From: Verrucomicrobiota bacterium
GTDB lineage: Bacteria; Verrucomicrobiota; Verrucomicrobiia; Limisphaerales; JACPZS01
DNA length: 32,881 bases
NCBI GenBank assembly: GCA_016195385.1
Contig: JACPZS010000074.1
Span: 1-32,881, forward strand
Direction of reading: 5' to 3'
This document shows, in pieces, positions 18,555-27,500 of the stretch. A model generated the notes under the pieces. The model saw only the letters and a list, made by a program, of their open reading frames with translations. It was not told where the DNA came from and searched no databases. Position 1 is the stretch's first letter, and every line of letters starts with the position of its first letter. The translations under genes were made by a program, and so were the position numbers.

Positions 18555-19289
18555 TCAAACACCACGCTGGTCGGGCGGCCAGATGATCTTGTGCATCTGC
18601 AATTGGAAACGCACCGGCAGCGCATCGGCGATGATTTGCTCGACCAGTTGCCGGCGCGTAATCGGAGTCTGGCCCGGTGGAATCTCTTTCAATGATTTGT
18701 CTTGTTGGTGCGGTTCGAGCGGAGCCACCCACGAGCAGAGCAGGGGACAAATCGTCGCGAGCGAATGCGCGGCGATCTGCAACTTTGTCCATTCGTAATC
18801 TTCCCGTGTGCCGATGACAAATTTGATTTCGTCCGTGTTCCGCAAATGTCGTAAATTCTCCCAACGATTCCGCGCCGACTCACCGCTGCTCGGACATTTG
18901 AGATCCATGATGCGCCGGACTCGTGCGTCGATGCCGCTGATGTCCAGCGCTCCGCTCGTCTCGATGAGGACGGTAAAGCCGTCCTCGCACAAGGATTTCA
19001 TGAGCGGCAGCGAATTTGGCTGCAGCAACGGCTCGCCGCCGGTCAGCTCGACAATCGGTAGACGCGGTGAGGCTTTTGGCAGTGGATAACCAGCGGCCAG
19101 TTCTTGAACGCGCGCGCGGATTTCGTCGAGGCGCAGTTTTTTTCCATCGGTAAAAGCGTACGCCGTATCGCAATACGAGCAGCGCAAATTGCAGGCCGTG
19201 AGCCGGATGAAAATGCATGGCAGTCCCGCAAAAGTGCCTTCACCTTGCAGGCTCAAGTAAATCTCGTTGACGGCTAAAGTCGCTGACAT
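18555..19289 (-). CDS. queE: 7-carboxy-7-deazaguanine synthase (radical SAM)
   Basis: This 244-residue enzyme rearranges 6-carboxy-tetrahydropterin to 7-carboxy-7-deazaguanine on the route to queuosine and other 7-deazaguanines. The motif SLQGEGTFAGLPCIFIRL precedes the cluster-binding cysteines C33-x3-C37-x2-C40 (CNLRCSYC). VELTGGEPLLQ is the SAM-binding GGE motif. The start at 19289 places the conserved NEIYLSLQGEG at the N-terminus; the upstream ATG at 19307 adds six residues only. The gene leads a compact operon with the aminotransferase and rsmA. No other queuosine genes are in the window. I saw no preQ1-like aptamer before it, but this was a reading by eye. Confidence 0.92.
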   Translation of the reverse strand: MSATLAVNEIYLSLQGEGTFAGLPCIFIRLTACNLRCSYCDTAYAFTDGKKLRLDEIRARVQELAAGYPLPKASPRLPIVELTGGEPLLQPNSLPLMKSLCEDGFTVLIETSGALDISGIDARVRRIMDLKCPSSGESARNRWENLRHLRNTDEIKFVIGTREDYEWTKLQIAAHSLATICPLLCSWVAPLEPHQQDKSLKEIPPGQTPITRRQLVEQIIADALPVRFQLQMHKIIWPPDQRGV

Positions 19290-19384
19290 CGGCACAGCAT
19301 ATTGCAACGAGAATGTAATTGGAAATCACGAATGAGAACGATTCAAAGTGCGATAAGGATGAGCCAATGCCTGACGCAAAAACG

Positions 19385-19417
19385 AAAAAAAGCCGGCTCT
19401 GACGAAACAGAGCCGGC
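19385..19417 (-). terminator. Rho-independent terminator of the tandem-domain gene
   Basis: On the minus strand a perfect 10-bp stem, GCCGGCTCTG with CAGAGCCGGC around TTTCGT, is followed by seven T residues. It lies 38 bases after the stop codon of the minus-strand gene at 19455. It separates that gene from queE, which starts downstream at 19289. Confidence 0.93.
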
Positions 19418-19454
19418 CGTAGTTGGTGGAATTTCTAAGAGTTAATCCGCTGAA

Positions 19455-21230
19455 TCATTGATACTTGATCGTCAGCACGCCGTTGGAAACAGAGGTGCTG
19501 GTGATCTTGGTACTGCCCTGCACGCGGAAGAACCGGGCCGAACCCGTCGCCGGCACCGTGATGCTCTTGCTGGCGGAATCGATCTTTGCGTCCGAAGCGG
19601 CAGCGTATGTGCCATTCACGGTAGCAGAGGCAACCAACTGCACGGAAGAAGCTGAGCCACCGACAATGCCTCGGATGATCATTCCGCTGATGCCACCCGT
19701 GCTGTCTTCCATGTAACCGTACCAAAGATAATCACCGGCCTTGATATCCACCGTAACTGTTCTCGGTACTCCCTGCGGAATCCCTGCAGGAGCGACTCGG
19801 TCTCTCGAACCAAAGTCGCCGGTGTTTTCGGTTGCTGGTTCATTCTTGCCGTTGACATCATCTACCCAGACTTTGCCGAATTGTCCATCTCCGTCGGTGG
19901 TCCGCCCCATGAACACCGTCACATTGTATTTTCCAGGCTTGATGTTGGCGAATCGGAAAAGCATCTCGCTTCCTGCCGGACACGGGGCACGATAAAGATA
20001 GTCGTCTTTGACAACGTGGGGAACGAGGACTCCGTCGTAAACCACATCCAACCCTTCCTTGGTCGGGTTGTTGGCGGTCATACCCCCGGCGTCGCCAATG
20101 CTGTTTGCCGCATTAAGTGCCGCGTTATCGCTGATAGTCAGCGTGACATTGTCGTTGCCACTCTTGGAGAAGTCGCTCAGTTTCCAAGTCACTTCCGTGC
20201 CAGCGGCATTAGCTGTACCAGTTACACTAGCACTACCAGCGGTTACGTTCGCAGCCGGATCTGTGAAAGTCCAAGTCGGGATCACGTTCCAATCTGTCAA
20301 CGTCGCCGGAGCGTCTCCCGTCGGATTTTGATCGGCATCCACAGGCACCCGTTCGTTTTCAAGCTGGCCGAAATCAATCTTGAACAGACCGGTGGAGCTG
20401 GCGGGAGGTGGTGGCGGCGTGTTGGTAACGGGGTTGATGATCATTCCGCTGATGCCGCCTGTGCTATCTTCCATGTAGCCGTACCAAAGGTAATCACCGG
20501 CCTTGATAGTCACGGTAACGGTTTGCGGAATTCCTCCGGGATAAACTACTCCGGTGTCATGGTTTTTCGAGCCGAAATCGCCGGTGTTTTGAGTCGCAGG
20601 CTCCTTCGCCCCGTTGATGTCATCTACCCAGATCTTGCCAAACTGTCCATCGTTGTCGGTAGTTCTGCCCATGAACACGGTCACATTGTACGTTCCAGGG
20701 GCAAGATTGGCTATTCGGAACAGCATCTCGCTCCCAGCCGGACAAGGGGCACGGTAGAGGTAGTCGTCTTTGACAACGTGGGGAACTACGATTCCGTCGT
20801 ACACAACATCCTGCCCTTCCTTGGTCGGGTTGTTGGCGGTCATGCCCGTGGGCACAGCGAAGCTGTTCTGCATGGTAAGTCCCTCATTATCCTTGATGGT
20901 CAGCGTGACATTGTTGTTGCCGCTCGAGGAGAAATCGGTCAACTTCCAAGTCACTTCTGTGCCAGCGGCATTAGCTGTACCGCTTAAACTAGCACTACCA
21001 GCGACGACGAGGGCATTTGGATCTGCGAAAGTCCAAGTCGGGATTACATTCCAATTGGTCAAAGCTGCCGGAGCGTCTCCCGTGGGATTTCCGTCGGCAT
21101 CCACGGGTATCCGCTCGTTTTCAAGCTGGCCGAAATCAATTTTGAAAAGACCCGCGTAGGATCGTACCGCCAATTGGGAGCTAATCGCCGCAATAGCAGC
21201 CGCGATCAACATCGATCTTGTAATCTTCAT
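19455..21230 (-). CDS. Exported protein with two near-identical 239-residue domains
   Basis: This 591-residue protein begins with a signal peptide (residues 1-26, MKITRSMLIAAAIAAIS then cleavage near RSYAG), which favours the start at 21230 over ATGs at 21245 and 21278. Two tandem domains of exactly 239 residues follow, each opening with GLFKIDFGQLENER and closing with DYLWYGYMEDSTGGISGMII, joined by a 15-residue Pro-rich linker. Each has NVTVFMGRTT, WVDD and a single Cys in YRAPCPAGSEMLF. The pattern suggests a beta-sandwich, perhaps carbohydrate-binding, but I cannot name the family. The last 60 residues (ASATVNGTYA to ARFFRVQG) resemble a C-terminal module of secreted verrucomicrobial proteins. 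It has its own terminator and is divergent from the PEP-CTERM gene. Confidence 0.8.
   Translation of the reverse strand: MKITRSMLIAAAIAAISSQLAVRSYAGLFKIDFGQLENERIPVDADGNPTGDAPAALTNWNVIPTWTFADPNALVVAGSASLSGTANAAGTEVTWKLTDFSSSGNNNVTLTIKDNEGLTMQNSFAVPTGMTANNPTKEGQDVVYDGIVVPHVVKDDYLYRAPCPAGSEMLFRIANLAPGTYNVTVFMGRTTDNDGQFGKIWVDDINGAKEPATQNTGDFGSKNHDTGVVYPGGIPQTVTVTIKAGDYLWYGYMEDSTGGISGMIINPVTNTPPPPPASSTGLFKIDFGQLENERVPVDADQNPTGDAPATLTDWNVIPTWTFTDPAANVTAGSASVTGTANAAGTEVTWKLSDFSKSGNDNVTLTISDNAALNAANSIGDAGGMTANNPTKEGLDVVYDGVLVPHVVKDDYLYRAPCPAGSEMLFRFANIKPGKYNVTVFMGRTTDGDGQFGKVWVDDVNGKNEPATENTGDFGSRDRVAPAGIPQGVPRTVTVDIKAGDYLWYGYMEDSTGGISGMIIRGIVGGSASSVQLVASATVNGTYAAASDAKIDSASKSITVPATGSARFFRVQGSTKITSTSVSNGVLTIKYQ
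19674..20390 (-). repeat. Tandem coding repeat, copy 2 (717 bp)
   Basis: This is the second domain unit of the exported protein. It is exactly the same length as copy 1 and highly similar at DNA level, for example around ATAATCACCGGCCTTGAT and its counterpart. Differences cluster around the segments after TLTI and after NTGDFGS. Confidence 0.85.
20436..21152 (-). repeat. Tandem coding repeat, copy 1 (717 bp)
   Basis: This is the first domain unit of the exported protein. It is separated from copy 2 by a 45-base linker coding NPVTNTPPPPPASST. The equal length and high similarity point to an in-frame tandem duplication within one gene. Confidence 0.85.
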
Positions 21231-21621
21231 GATTCCAGTTCTCATATGGTTAGGGTTTTTTGTTTTGCTGCCCGACAACTTTGTTCAGATTTTTTTTCAG
21301 GATCGATATGAAATAATCAAAAGTCCGGGGAAGTGTCCATCTCTAATTTTGTAAAACCTCGTACGCAAGTGGGATCGTCGTGATTTTGTCGCGGAGCACC
21401 TCGACTGTGAACGGACTCCGGACACAGCCCGTCAGACTTCTCCCTGGCGAATCTTCGCGTGGATGAAACAGCAGGATTCCCGCGCTCGTCTCTAGTTTCG
21501 AATTCGCACTTGAGTATCCGCCAGCGCAATGAGGTCAACGACCAACGCAATTTCGCGTCAGCTTTTCGCAATTCACGCTTGGACTTCCAACGCGGGCGAG
21601 CTATGGTCGCGCTCATTAAAA
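21231..21621. other. Intergenic region between divergent surface-protein genes
   Basis: This 391-base stretch separates two divergent genes. A 99-residue minus-strand frame at 21317-21616 has no recognisable features and a skewed R/K-rich composition, so it is probably not a gene. The first 80 bases next to 21230 are AT-rich with T-runs (around 21255-21260 and 21289-21297), suitable for the minus-strand promoter, but I could not pick convincing -35 and -10 boxes there. Confidence 0.5.
21579..21607 (+). promoter_or_regulatory. Possible promoter of the PEP-CTERM gene
   Basis: TTGGAC (21579-21584) and TATGGT (21602-21607) are separated by 17 bases. A transcript from here would begin only about 8 bases before the ATG at 21622, giving a very short leader with no ribosome site. 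The assignment is by eye and weak. Confidence 0.3.
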
Positions 21622-22290
21622 ATGAAACTGAATAAATTTTTTATCCTGCTCGTGCTGTTCGCGTTTGCCCGTTCGTTCGCCCAGGCCGGGACCAACGGAT
21701 TCGTAGTTCCCAATTTTCGAGGCCAGTCCGGCGCTTTGTTTGCCGGCTGGGAGCGGTTCACTGTCGCAACCGATAATGGCGTCGGCAACGCGCCCGACCT
21801 GCCCGGCAGCACTGCGCCGGCGTCGCTGCTGCAATTCAACACCAACGCCTTCATCACCGGCACCGGCAACATTTACAACCTGGCGGACAAAAGCCTTTTT
21901 GAAATCCGCGATACGAGTCCCGTCCTGTTCGACAAAATCGTTTTGCAAGTGCGCACGGCCGGCACCGAGTTGGATTATTCGTCGATCAAGTTGACCCTCA
22001 ATTCGCAAGTTTTGCCAACTCCAACACGGACTGAACTCGACCGTGTGACTTTTGGTGTTCCGAACACTCCGGGCAGCGGCGTGTTTGTTTCGTCGCTCTG
22101 GCAATGGGATGTTGCCGGCCTGGCCGCTGGTCCAAGTTCTTTTCTGATCTCGTTCGGAGCTGCCGACCCCAGCCTGAGTTTTGACTCGGCGACGCTCGAT
22201 ACGATCCAAGCCGTGCCGGAACCGGGAACGATGGCATTGCTTGGTGTCGGTGCGGTCGCGCTCGCGTTGTCGCGATTCCGGCGCAAGTGA
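21622..22290 (+). CDS. PEP-CTERM sorting-domain surface protein
   Basis: This 222-residue exported protein has a signal peptide at residues 1-23 (MKLNKFFILLVLFAFARSFAQAG), which fixes the start at 21622 rather than the in-frame ATG at 21529. The last 25 residues form the PEP-CTERM signal: VPEPGTMALLG, then a hydrophobic helix GVGAVALALS and a basic FRRK end. PEP-CTERM proteins are processed by an exosortase and usually reach the outer surface, often with exopolysaccharide. The exosortase itself is not in the window. The middle has no recognised fold and is rich in Asn, Thr and Ser. Its stop overlaps the GTG start of the next gene, so the two are likely made together. Confidence 0.88.
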   Translation: MKLNKFFILLVLFAFARSFAQAGTNGFVVPNFRGQSGALFAGWERFTVATDNGVGNAPDLPGSTAPASLLQFNTNAFITGTGNIYNLADKSLFEIRDTSPVLFDKIVLQVRTAGTELDYSSIKLTLNSQVLPTPTRTELDRVTFGVPNTPGSGVFVSSLWQWDVAGLAAGPSSFLISFGAADPSLSFDSATLDTIQAVPEPGTMALLGVGAVALALSRFRRK

Positions 22291-23612
22291 AGCTGCGCAC
22301 TCCGGCGATGAAACTCAGTTGGGAGAATGCCACGCAAGCGTTGCTCGCTTCAGTGATCTGGATGGTGGCCTTTCAAATCAGCGCCGGAGATTTTCAACTC
22401 CGCCTGACTCCGCCGACGCTCGATCGCTGGGTTTACCCCTTCAACTTTGAGCCAGGCACCCGTCCCGTCGCGCCAACGTTTGCTTCGTTTGATTCGCGCT
22501 TCGACACGCGCGACGCCCAGTTTCTGATCGGCTGGGACACCGCGAGCGTCATCGCGACCAATCAAGGGCCGCGAAATTATTTGCTCAAGCGCGTGCGCAT
22601 CGCGCTCACCATCACGGTGGACCGCGCCTTCATTTACGATCCGACTTACGACAGTTTTCTGACTTACACGACCAACCAGCCCGACTCGGTTCCAGACAGC
22701 GATCTCGGCCGACCAGTTGAACTCTACGGTGTCGCTTATCGCGGAGGTTTTGATGCCGCCTCATTCAAACAGGATTCACCGTACGGCCCGCTCGGCGCGA
22801 TCAACAGCGGGACGATTTCCATTGGAACGCGCAACGCCTACGCCGCGATGTTTGACACGAACGGCGCGCTCATCGACATCGCCAACAACGTCGGCCAGGC
22901 CAATGCGTCGTGGACGAACGCGCCGTTTGAAGTCACGCCGTGGGCGGTCGGCGTTACCACGAACGCTGCTCCCGGAGAATTGGTTCCGGCGGACAGCAAG
23001 TTTGTCTTCGATCTCAATTTGAACGATCCGCTCATCACCGGCTACATCCAGTTGGCGCTGGACTCGGGGCGATTGCGCTTCATGGTGAGTTCGCTTTCGC
23101 CAGCGACGCAAATTACTCCCGGCGGCACGGCCAACGGCGGCACGGTCGCTTATCCGCAATGGGCGACGAAGGAAAATCTACTTTACGATCCGCCCGTCAT
23201 CGAGGTCGAGGGCACAACCGTCGGGAGCGCGGACACCGACGGTGATGGTTTGCCGGATGACTGGGAGAAATTTTACTTCGGGGATCTCTCGGCGGCACCA
23301 GACGCTGATCCCGATGGCGACGGTGCGTCGAACCGCACGGAGCTTTTGAGCGGAACTAATCCAACAAATCCACACAGTGTTTTCCGAATCATCGGCAACG
23401 CCTACAATACAAACGGAGCGGCCCAACTGCGCTTCACAATTTCGTCCCGCCGTAATTATCGCGTCGAAACGAGCGACGATTTGATTTCCTGGCGCATAGC
23501 GAATGGAGTGTTGAGCTACCCGGTTGCCGGCGTGGCGCAATGGAATGAATCGCTTGACGGCGAATCGCCGGTTCCGTCCAGCCGAAGATATTTTCGAGTC
23601 GCGGCTGAATAA
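22287..23612 (+). CDS. Exported protein with thrombospondin-type-3-like calcium motif
   Basis: This protein has 441 residues from the GTG at 22287, or 434 from the ATG at 22308. The GTG overlaps the preceding stop in GTGA, and the ATG gives a cleaner signal peptide (MKLSWENATQALLASVIWMV, then cleavage near SAG). Residues about 30-300 are unrecognised and beta-rich. At about 315-350 the segment DTDGDGLPDDWEKFYFGD then DADPDGDGASNRTEL has DxDGDG loops typical of calcium-binding TSP3 or dockerin-like linkers. The last 75 residues (NYRVETSDDLISWRI to RRYFRVAAE) form a C-terminal module common in secreted proteins of this phylum. Role unknown; probable partner of the PEP-CTERM protein. Confidence 0.78.
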   Translation: MKLRTPAMKLSWENATQALLASVIWMVAFQISAGDFQLRLTPPTLDRWVYPFNFEPGTRPVAPTFASFDSRFDTRDAQFLIGWDTASVIATNQGPRNYLLKRVRIALTITVDRAFIYDPTYDSFLTYTTNQPDSVPDSDLGRPVELYGVAYRGGFDAASFKQDSPYGPLGAINSGTISIGTRNAYAAMFDTNGALIDIANNVGQANASWTNAPFEVTPWAVGVTTNAAPGELVPADSKFVFDLNLNDPLITGYIQLALDSGRLRFMVSSLSPATQITPGGTANGGTVAYPQWATKENLLYDPPVIEVEGTTVGSADTDGDGLPDDWEKFYFGDLSAAPDADPDGDGASNRTELLSGTNPTNPHSVFRIIGNAYNTNGAAQLRFTISSRRNYRVETSDDLISWRIANGVLSYPVAGVAQWNESLDGESPVPSSRRYFRVAAE

Positions 23613-23621
23613 TTGGCGACG

Positions 23622-24443
23622 TCAACGGCGCAGTAACACCCAGTCCGGCTTGTCGGCGAGGTTTGCCCACCGGCGCATGTCCTGGATTGCGCGCGTGGTC
23701 AAAGCTTCGACATGACCGTCCACCGCTGCGACAATCGCGCGCTCGTTGTAACGCGGATGCACATGGCCCCAGGCCTCGGGACCATCGTCCGGATTCCAAT
23801 TGACCGCCCAGCGTCGTGCCATGAAATACGGCGGGAGCACTTTGTAAAAGCCGTTCACGATTTTCCCCTCGAACGGCCCGCGCGAGGAAATAAAAACCGA
23901 CAACGCGGCCGGTTGCGTTACTTGCGCGGTTTTTAACACGCAGAAATTTCCGAACCGCTCAATCGCCCTGTCCTCCGGCGGCAATTCGAGATCGTCGCCG
24001 CCAACGAACACGCTGTTGATTCCGAGCGACGGAAACACGCTCGCCGCATAGATGCCGAGATGCGTGTCGGGCATCCGGCGAAACTGATCGAGCAACGCGC
24101 GATTCTCGTTGGCGTAAATGACCTCGAAACTGTTGCCGAGATATGGCATGAGCCGCCACGGATAACGCGCGTTGATCGGGTGGCTGACCTGATTGCCTTG
24201 AAAATCCTTCGCGGGATAGCCGTAACGATAGCCCGGCATCACGCGGTCCTCGTGATCTTGCGCATACATTTCCCACGCGATGATCAACTGCCGGGCCGAC
24301 GACAGTTCGTTGGTTTTTTTGGCATGTCGTTTCGCGTTCGCAAGCGCCGGCAAAAGCATCGCGGCGAGGATTGCAATGATTGCGATCACCACGAGCAACT
24401 CGGTGAGTGTGAATCCCGAGAGCAGGAAAGCTTTCTGTCGCAT
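23622..24443 (-). CDS. Type II secretion/prepilin-like protein with H-x-DG motif
   Basis: This 273-residue protein begins [26 protein letters not shown], a class III prepilin leader with peptidase cleavage after G10 and a hydrophobic helix. The start at 24443 gives the usual short leader; the upstream ATG at 24593 overlaps valS and is rejected. The C-terminal [11 protein letters not shown] corresponds to the DGHVE motif of the large prepilin-like families in Planctomycetes and Verrucomicrobia, whose function is mostly unknown. It is convergent with the plus-strand gene that ends 9 bases away and lies downstream of valS by about 90 bases without a clear terminator between them. Confidence 0.88.
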   Translation of the reverse strand: MRQKAFLLSGFTLTELLVVIAIIAILAAMLLPALANAKRHAKKTNELSSARQLIIAWEMYAQDHEDRVMPGYRYGYPAKDFQGNQVSHPINARYPWRLMPYLGNSFEVIYANENRALLDQFRRMPDTHLGIYAASVFPSLGINSVFVGGDDLELPPEDRAIERFGNFCVLKTAQVTQPAALSVFISSRGPFEGKIVNGFYKVLPPYFMARRWAVNWNPDDGPEAWGHVHPRYNERAIVAAVDGHVEALTTRAIQDMRRWANLADKPDWVLLRR

Positions 24444-24535
24444 CGATCTCACGCGGCAAGTTTCGCTGTGCAGGAAAAAGATCGCTGGCACTTTTTTGGC
24501 CAGAGCACGCACTGAATTGTCAGCAGCTATTGGCA

Positions 24536-27500
24536 TCACGCTTCCGGCAAATTTTCGAGGGACAACTCTACCTGCCTCAGCTTCGTTTCCCAACCAGCCA
24601 GGCGCTGCTGGTGCTCGGCGAGCACAGCGGCGGGAACTTTTTGCGCGAAGCTCGGGTTCGTCAACTTCTGCCGCACTTTTTCGACTTCGGCGCGAATTTT
24701 CTCCGCCTCCTTCGCGCGCCGTTCACGCTCGGCGGTAAAATCAATCAGGCCGGTGGTCGGCAGGAACAACTCGCCCAGTGAATTGCTCGCGCTCGGCGTG
24801 CCTTTGGCGGGCGTCCAGGTTTGGGCGACGATTTCGACCGCTTCCGCGTTGAGCAGGAGCTTGAGCACTTCGACTTCGTTGGCCGGGAGTTCGCCCGCGG
24901 GCTTGAGAGTGAATTTCAATTTCTTCGCCGGATCGAGTTTCAATTCACGTCGCAAGCTGCGGCCCAACGAAACCAATTCATATTTCGCGCTGGCAATCTT
25001 GTCCGCCGCGTCGTCGAGGCCAAAATAAGTTCGTTCCTCTTCGCTGAAAGGCTTGGGCCACGTGGCGAACACGATCGTTTTGCCGCCGCGATCCTCTGGC
25101 AGCTCGCGGTTGAATCCCATGCCGTGCCAGAGTTCCTCCGTGATGAACGGCAGGAACGGATGAAACAGCCGCAGCGTGTGGCCGAGGACGAAATCCATCA
25201 CGGCGAGTTTGTTCGCCTTCAGTTTCTCCTGTTCCGCATTCCGCGTTCCCCCTTCCGTATTGCCCATGGCCGCCTTGCTCGCCTCCACATACCAGTCGCA
25301 GTACTCGCTCCAAAAAAATCGGTAGAGCGTCTGCACGGCCGAACTGAAGTTGTAGCCCGCCAGCGCGTCGCTGACTTCGCGGATGGCTTGATCGAGGCGC
25401 AGCAGAATCCACTTATCGTCCGAGGTCAGGAGAGTCGGATTTATTTCGCCTTCGGTTTGACTGCCATCGCTGCCGACCATCTGGCGGAAACGGCAGGCGT
25501 TCCAGAGCTTGTTGCAAAAATTGCGGCCCAGCTCGACGTCTTTCTCGTCGAACATCACGTCCTGGCCGAGCGGTGCGCTGCGCATCGTGCCGAAGCGGAT
25601 GGCGTCGGCGCCGTATTTGGCGATGAGTTCGAGCGGGTCGGGCGAATTGCCGAGGGACTTCGACATCTTGCGGCCCTGCTTGTCGCGGACGATGCCGGTG
25701 AAATAGACGTCGCGGAACGGCAGCTCGCCCATGTACTCGTAGCCCGCCATGATCATGCGCGCGACCCAGAAGAAAATAATTTCCGGCGCGGTGACGAGGT
25801 CGGTGGTCGGATAAAACGCCTTCAACGTCTCGGTCTGCTCCGGCCAGCCCATCGTCGCAAACGGCCAGAGCCAGGAACTGAACCAGGTGTCGAGCACGTC
25901 GGGGTCTTGGGTGAAGCCAAATTCCTTTTCAAGTTTTTCGGCAACCTCTAACGAGTCAGGGCCAATACAAACTTGAAGCGATCCGCTCCCATAACCTTCC
26001 GTCTGCCTACGAAAATGCTCTTTGATTGCCTCCTCGAAGGAGCTAAATCCAAGTTCTTCCTTAATCTTCCTAATAGAAACTGAAACACTTTCACCAGTGA
26101 ATTCCAACGCGCCTTTAGGTCTGACGACCAAATCCGCGCGTTCAAGTTGTTCTACGAGCAAATAATCGTAGGCAATTTTCGCCTTTGTAAATTCTTCCGA
26201 GGAATTGCAGGAACATGACCAAACCGGGACTTGATGTCCCCACCAAAGCTGGCGGCTGATGCACCAGTCCTGAATGTTCGTCAGCCAGTGGTCGTAAACC
26301 TTCGCCCAACGCTGTGGGTGAAAGCGCATCTTCTGTCCGGGTGGAACGGGCCACTGGCCCGTTGCGCCGGGCAACCTGCCCGACGCTTCCGAAACGGTCG
26401 GCAAGTTGCCGACCGTAACAGGCTGGTAGCCTGTTCCGCCCAGACCAGTTCGATCCTCCTGCTCCACGCACGCCTTGGATTTCTCCACCGCCGGATACTT
26501 CAAAAACCATTGCTCACTCAATCGCGGTTCGATGGGCACATCCGCGCGCTGGCTGAAACCGACGTTGTTCTCGTAAGGCTTTTCCTCCACCAGCGCGCCG
26601 AGTTCGGTCAGTTTTTCCACGGCGACTTTGCGCGCTTTGAAACGATCCAGCCCTTTCAAATCCGCGCCGGCGAGATCGTTCATCGAACCGTCGGCGTTGA
26701 TGACTTCGATGAGCGGCAACTTGTGGCGCGTGCCGATGTCAAAGTCCGCTTTGTCGTGCGCGGGCGTCACTTTGAGCACGCCGGTGCCAAACTCGAAATC
26801 CACATGCTCGTCGCCGATGATCGGAATGAGCTTTTGCTCGCGCGGCAATTCGGCGGGCAACGGCCGCACGATGTGCTTGCCGATGAGATGCGCATAGCGC
26901 GCGTCCTTGGGGTTCACGGCCACGGCGGTGTCGCCGGGAATCGTCTCCGGCCGCGTCGTGGCGATCGTGAGCCAGATTTTTCCATCGGGTCCGGGGAGCG
27001 CGGGTGTCTCGCCCGCACCGGTTGACGTCTCGCCGACTGGAATCGCTGTGCGCGAAGAGGATATTGGCGAGATGCCGGAATCAGCGACCGGGACTGTCGC
27101 GCTCCCAAGCGCTGCGGATTTAGCCACCTCAACCTTGAAGTGATACATGAAACCTTTCTGCGGCTTCATTTCGACTTCTTCGTCCGACAGCGCGGTCAGC
27201 GTGGCTGGGCACCAATTCACCATGCGTTTGCCGCGATAGATGAGCCCCTTCTTGTAAAGATCCACGAACACGCGCTGCACGTTGCGCACATAGTCCGGCT
27301 CCATCGTGAATCGCTCGCGCGTCCAGTCGCACGAGCAGCCAAGCTTTTTGAGTTGCGCAATGATGATGCCGCCGTGCTTTTCCTTCCACGTCCAGACGCG
27401 CTTGAGGAACTCCTCGCGCCCGATGTCCTGCTTGGACTTTTTCTCCTCCTTGCGAATTTGTTTTGCGACCATGCCTTCGGTGGCGATGCCCGCGTGGTCA

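Noticed and set aside
19881-20987. A 368-residue plus-strand frame opposite the tandem-domain protein
   Set aside because: It runs antisense to the repeated domains and simply inherits their periodicity; the minus strand has a signal peptide and terminator.
24444-24535. Possible terminator between valS and the prepilin-like gene (CTGGC/GCCAG around a T-run)
   Set aside because: The stem is only 5 bp and the T-run is in the loop, not after the stem.
26336-26440. Hairpin cluster considered as a CRISPR array or a terminator series
   Set aside because: The hairpins differ from each other, there are no equal spacers, and the block is translated within valS.
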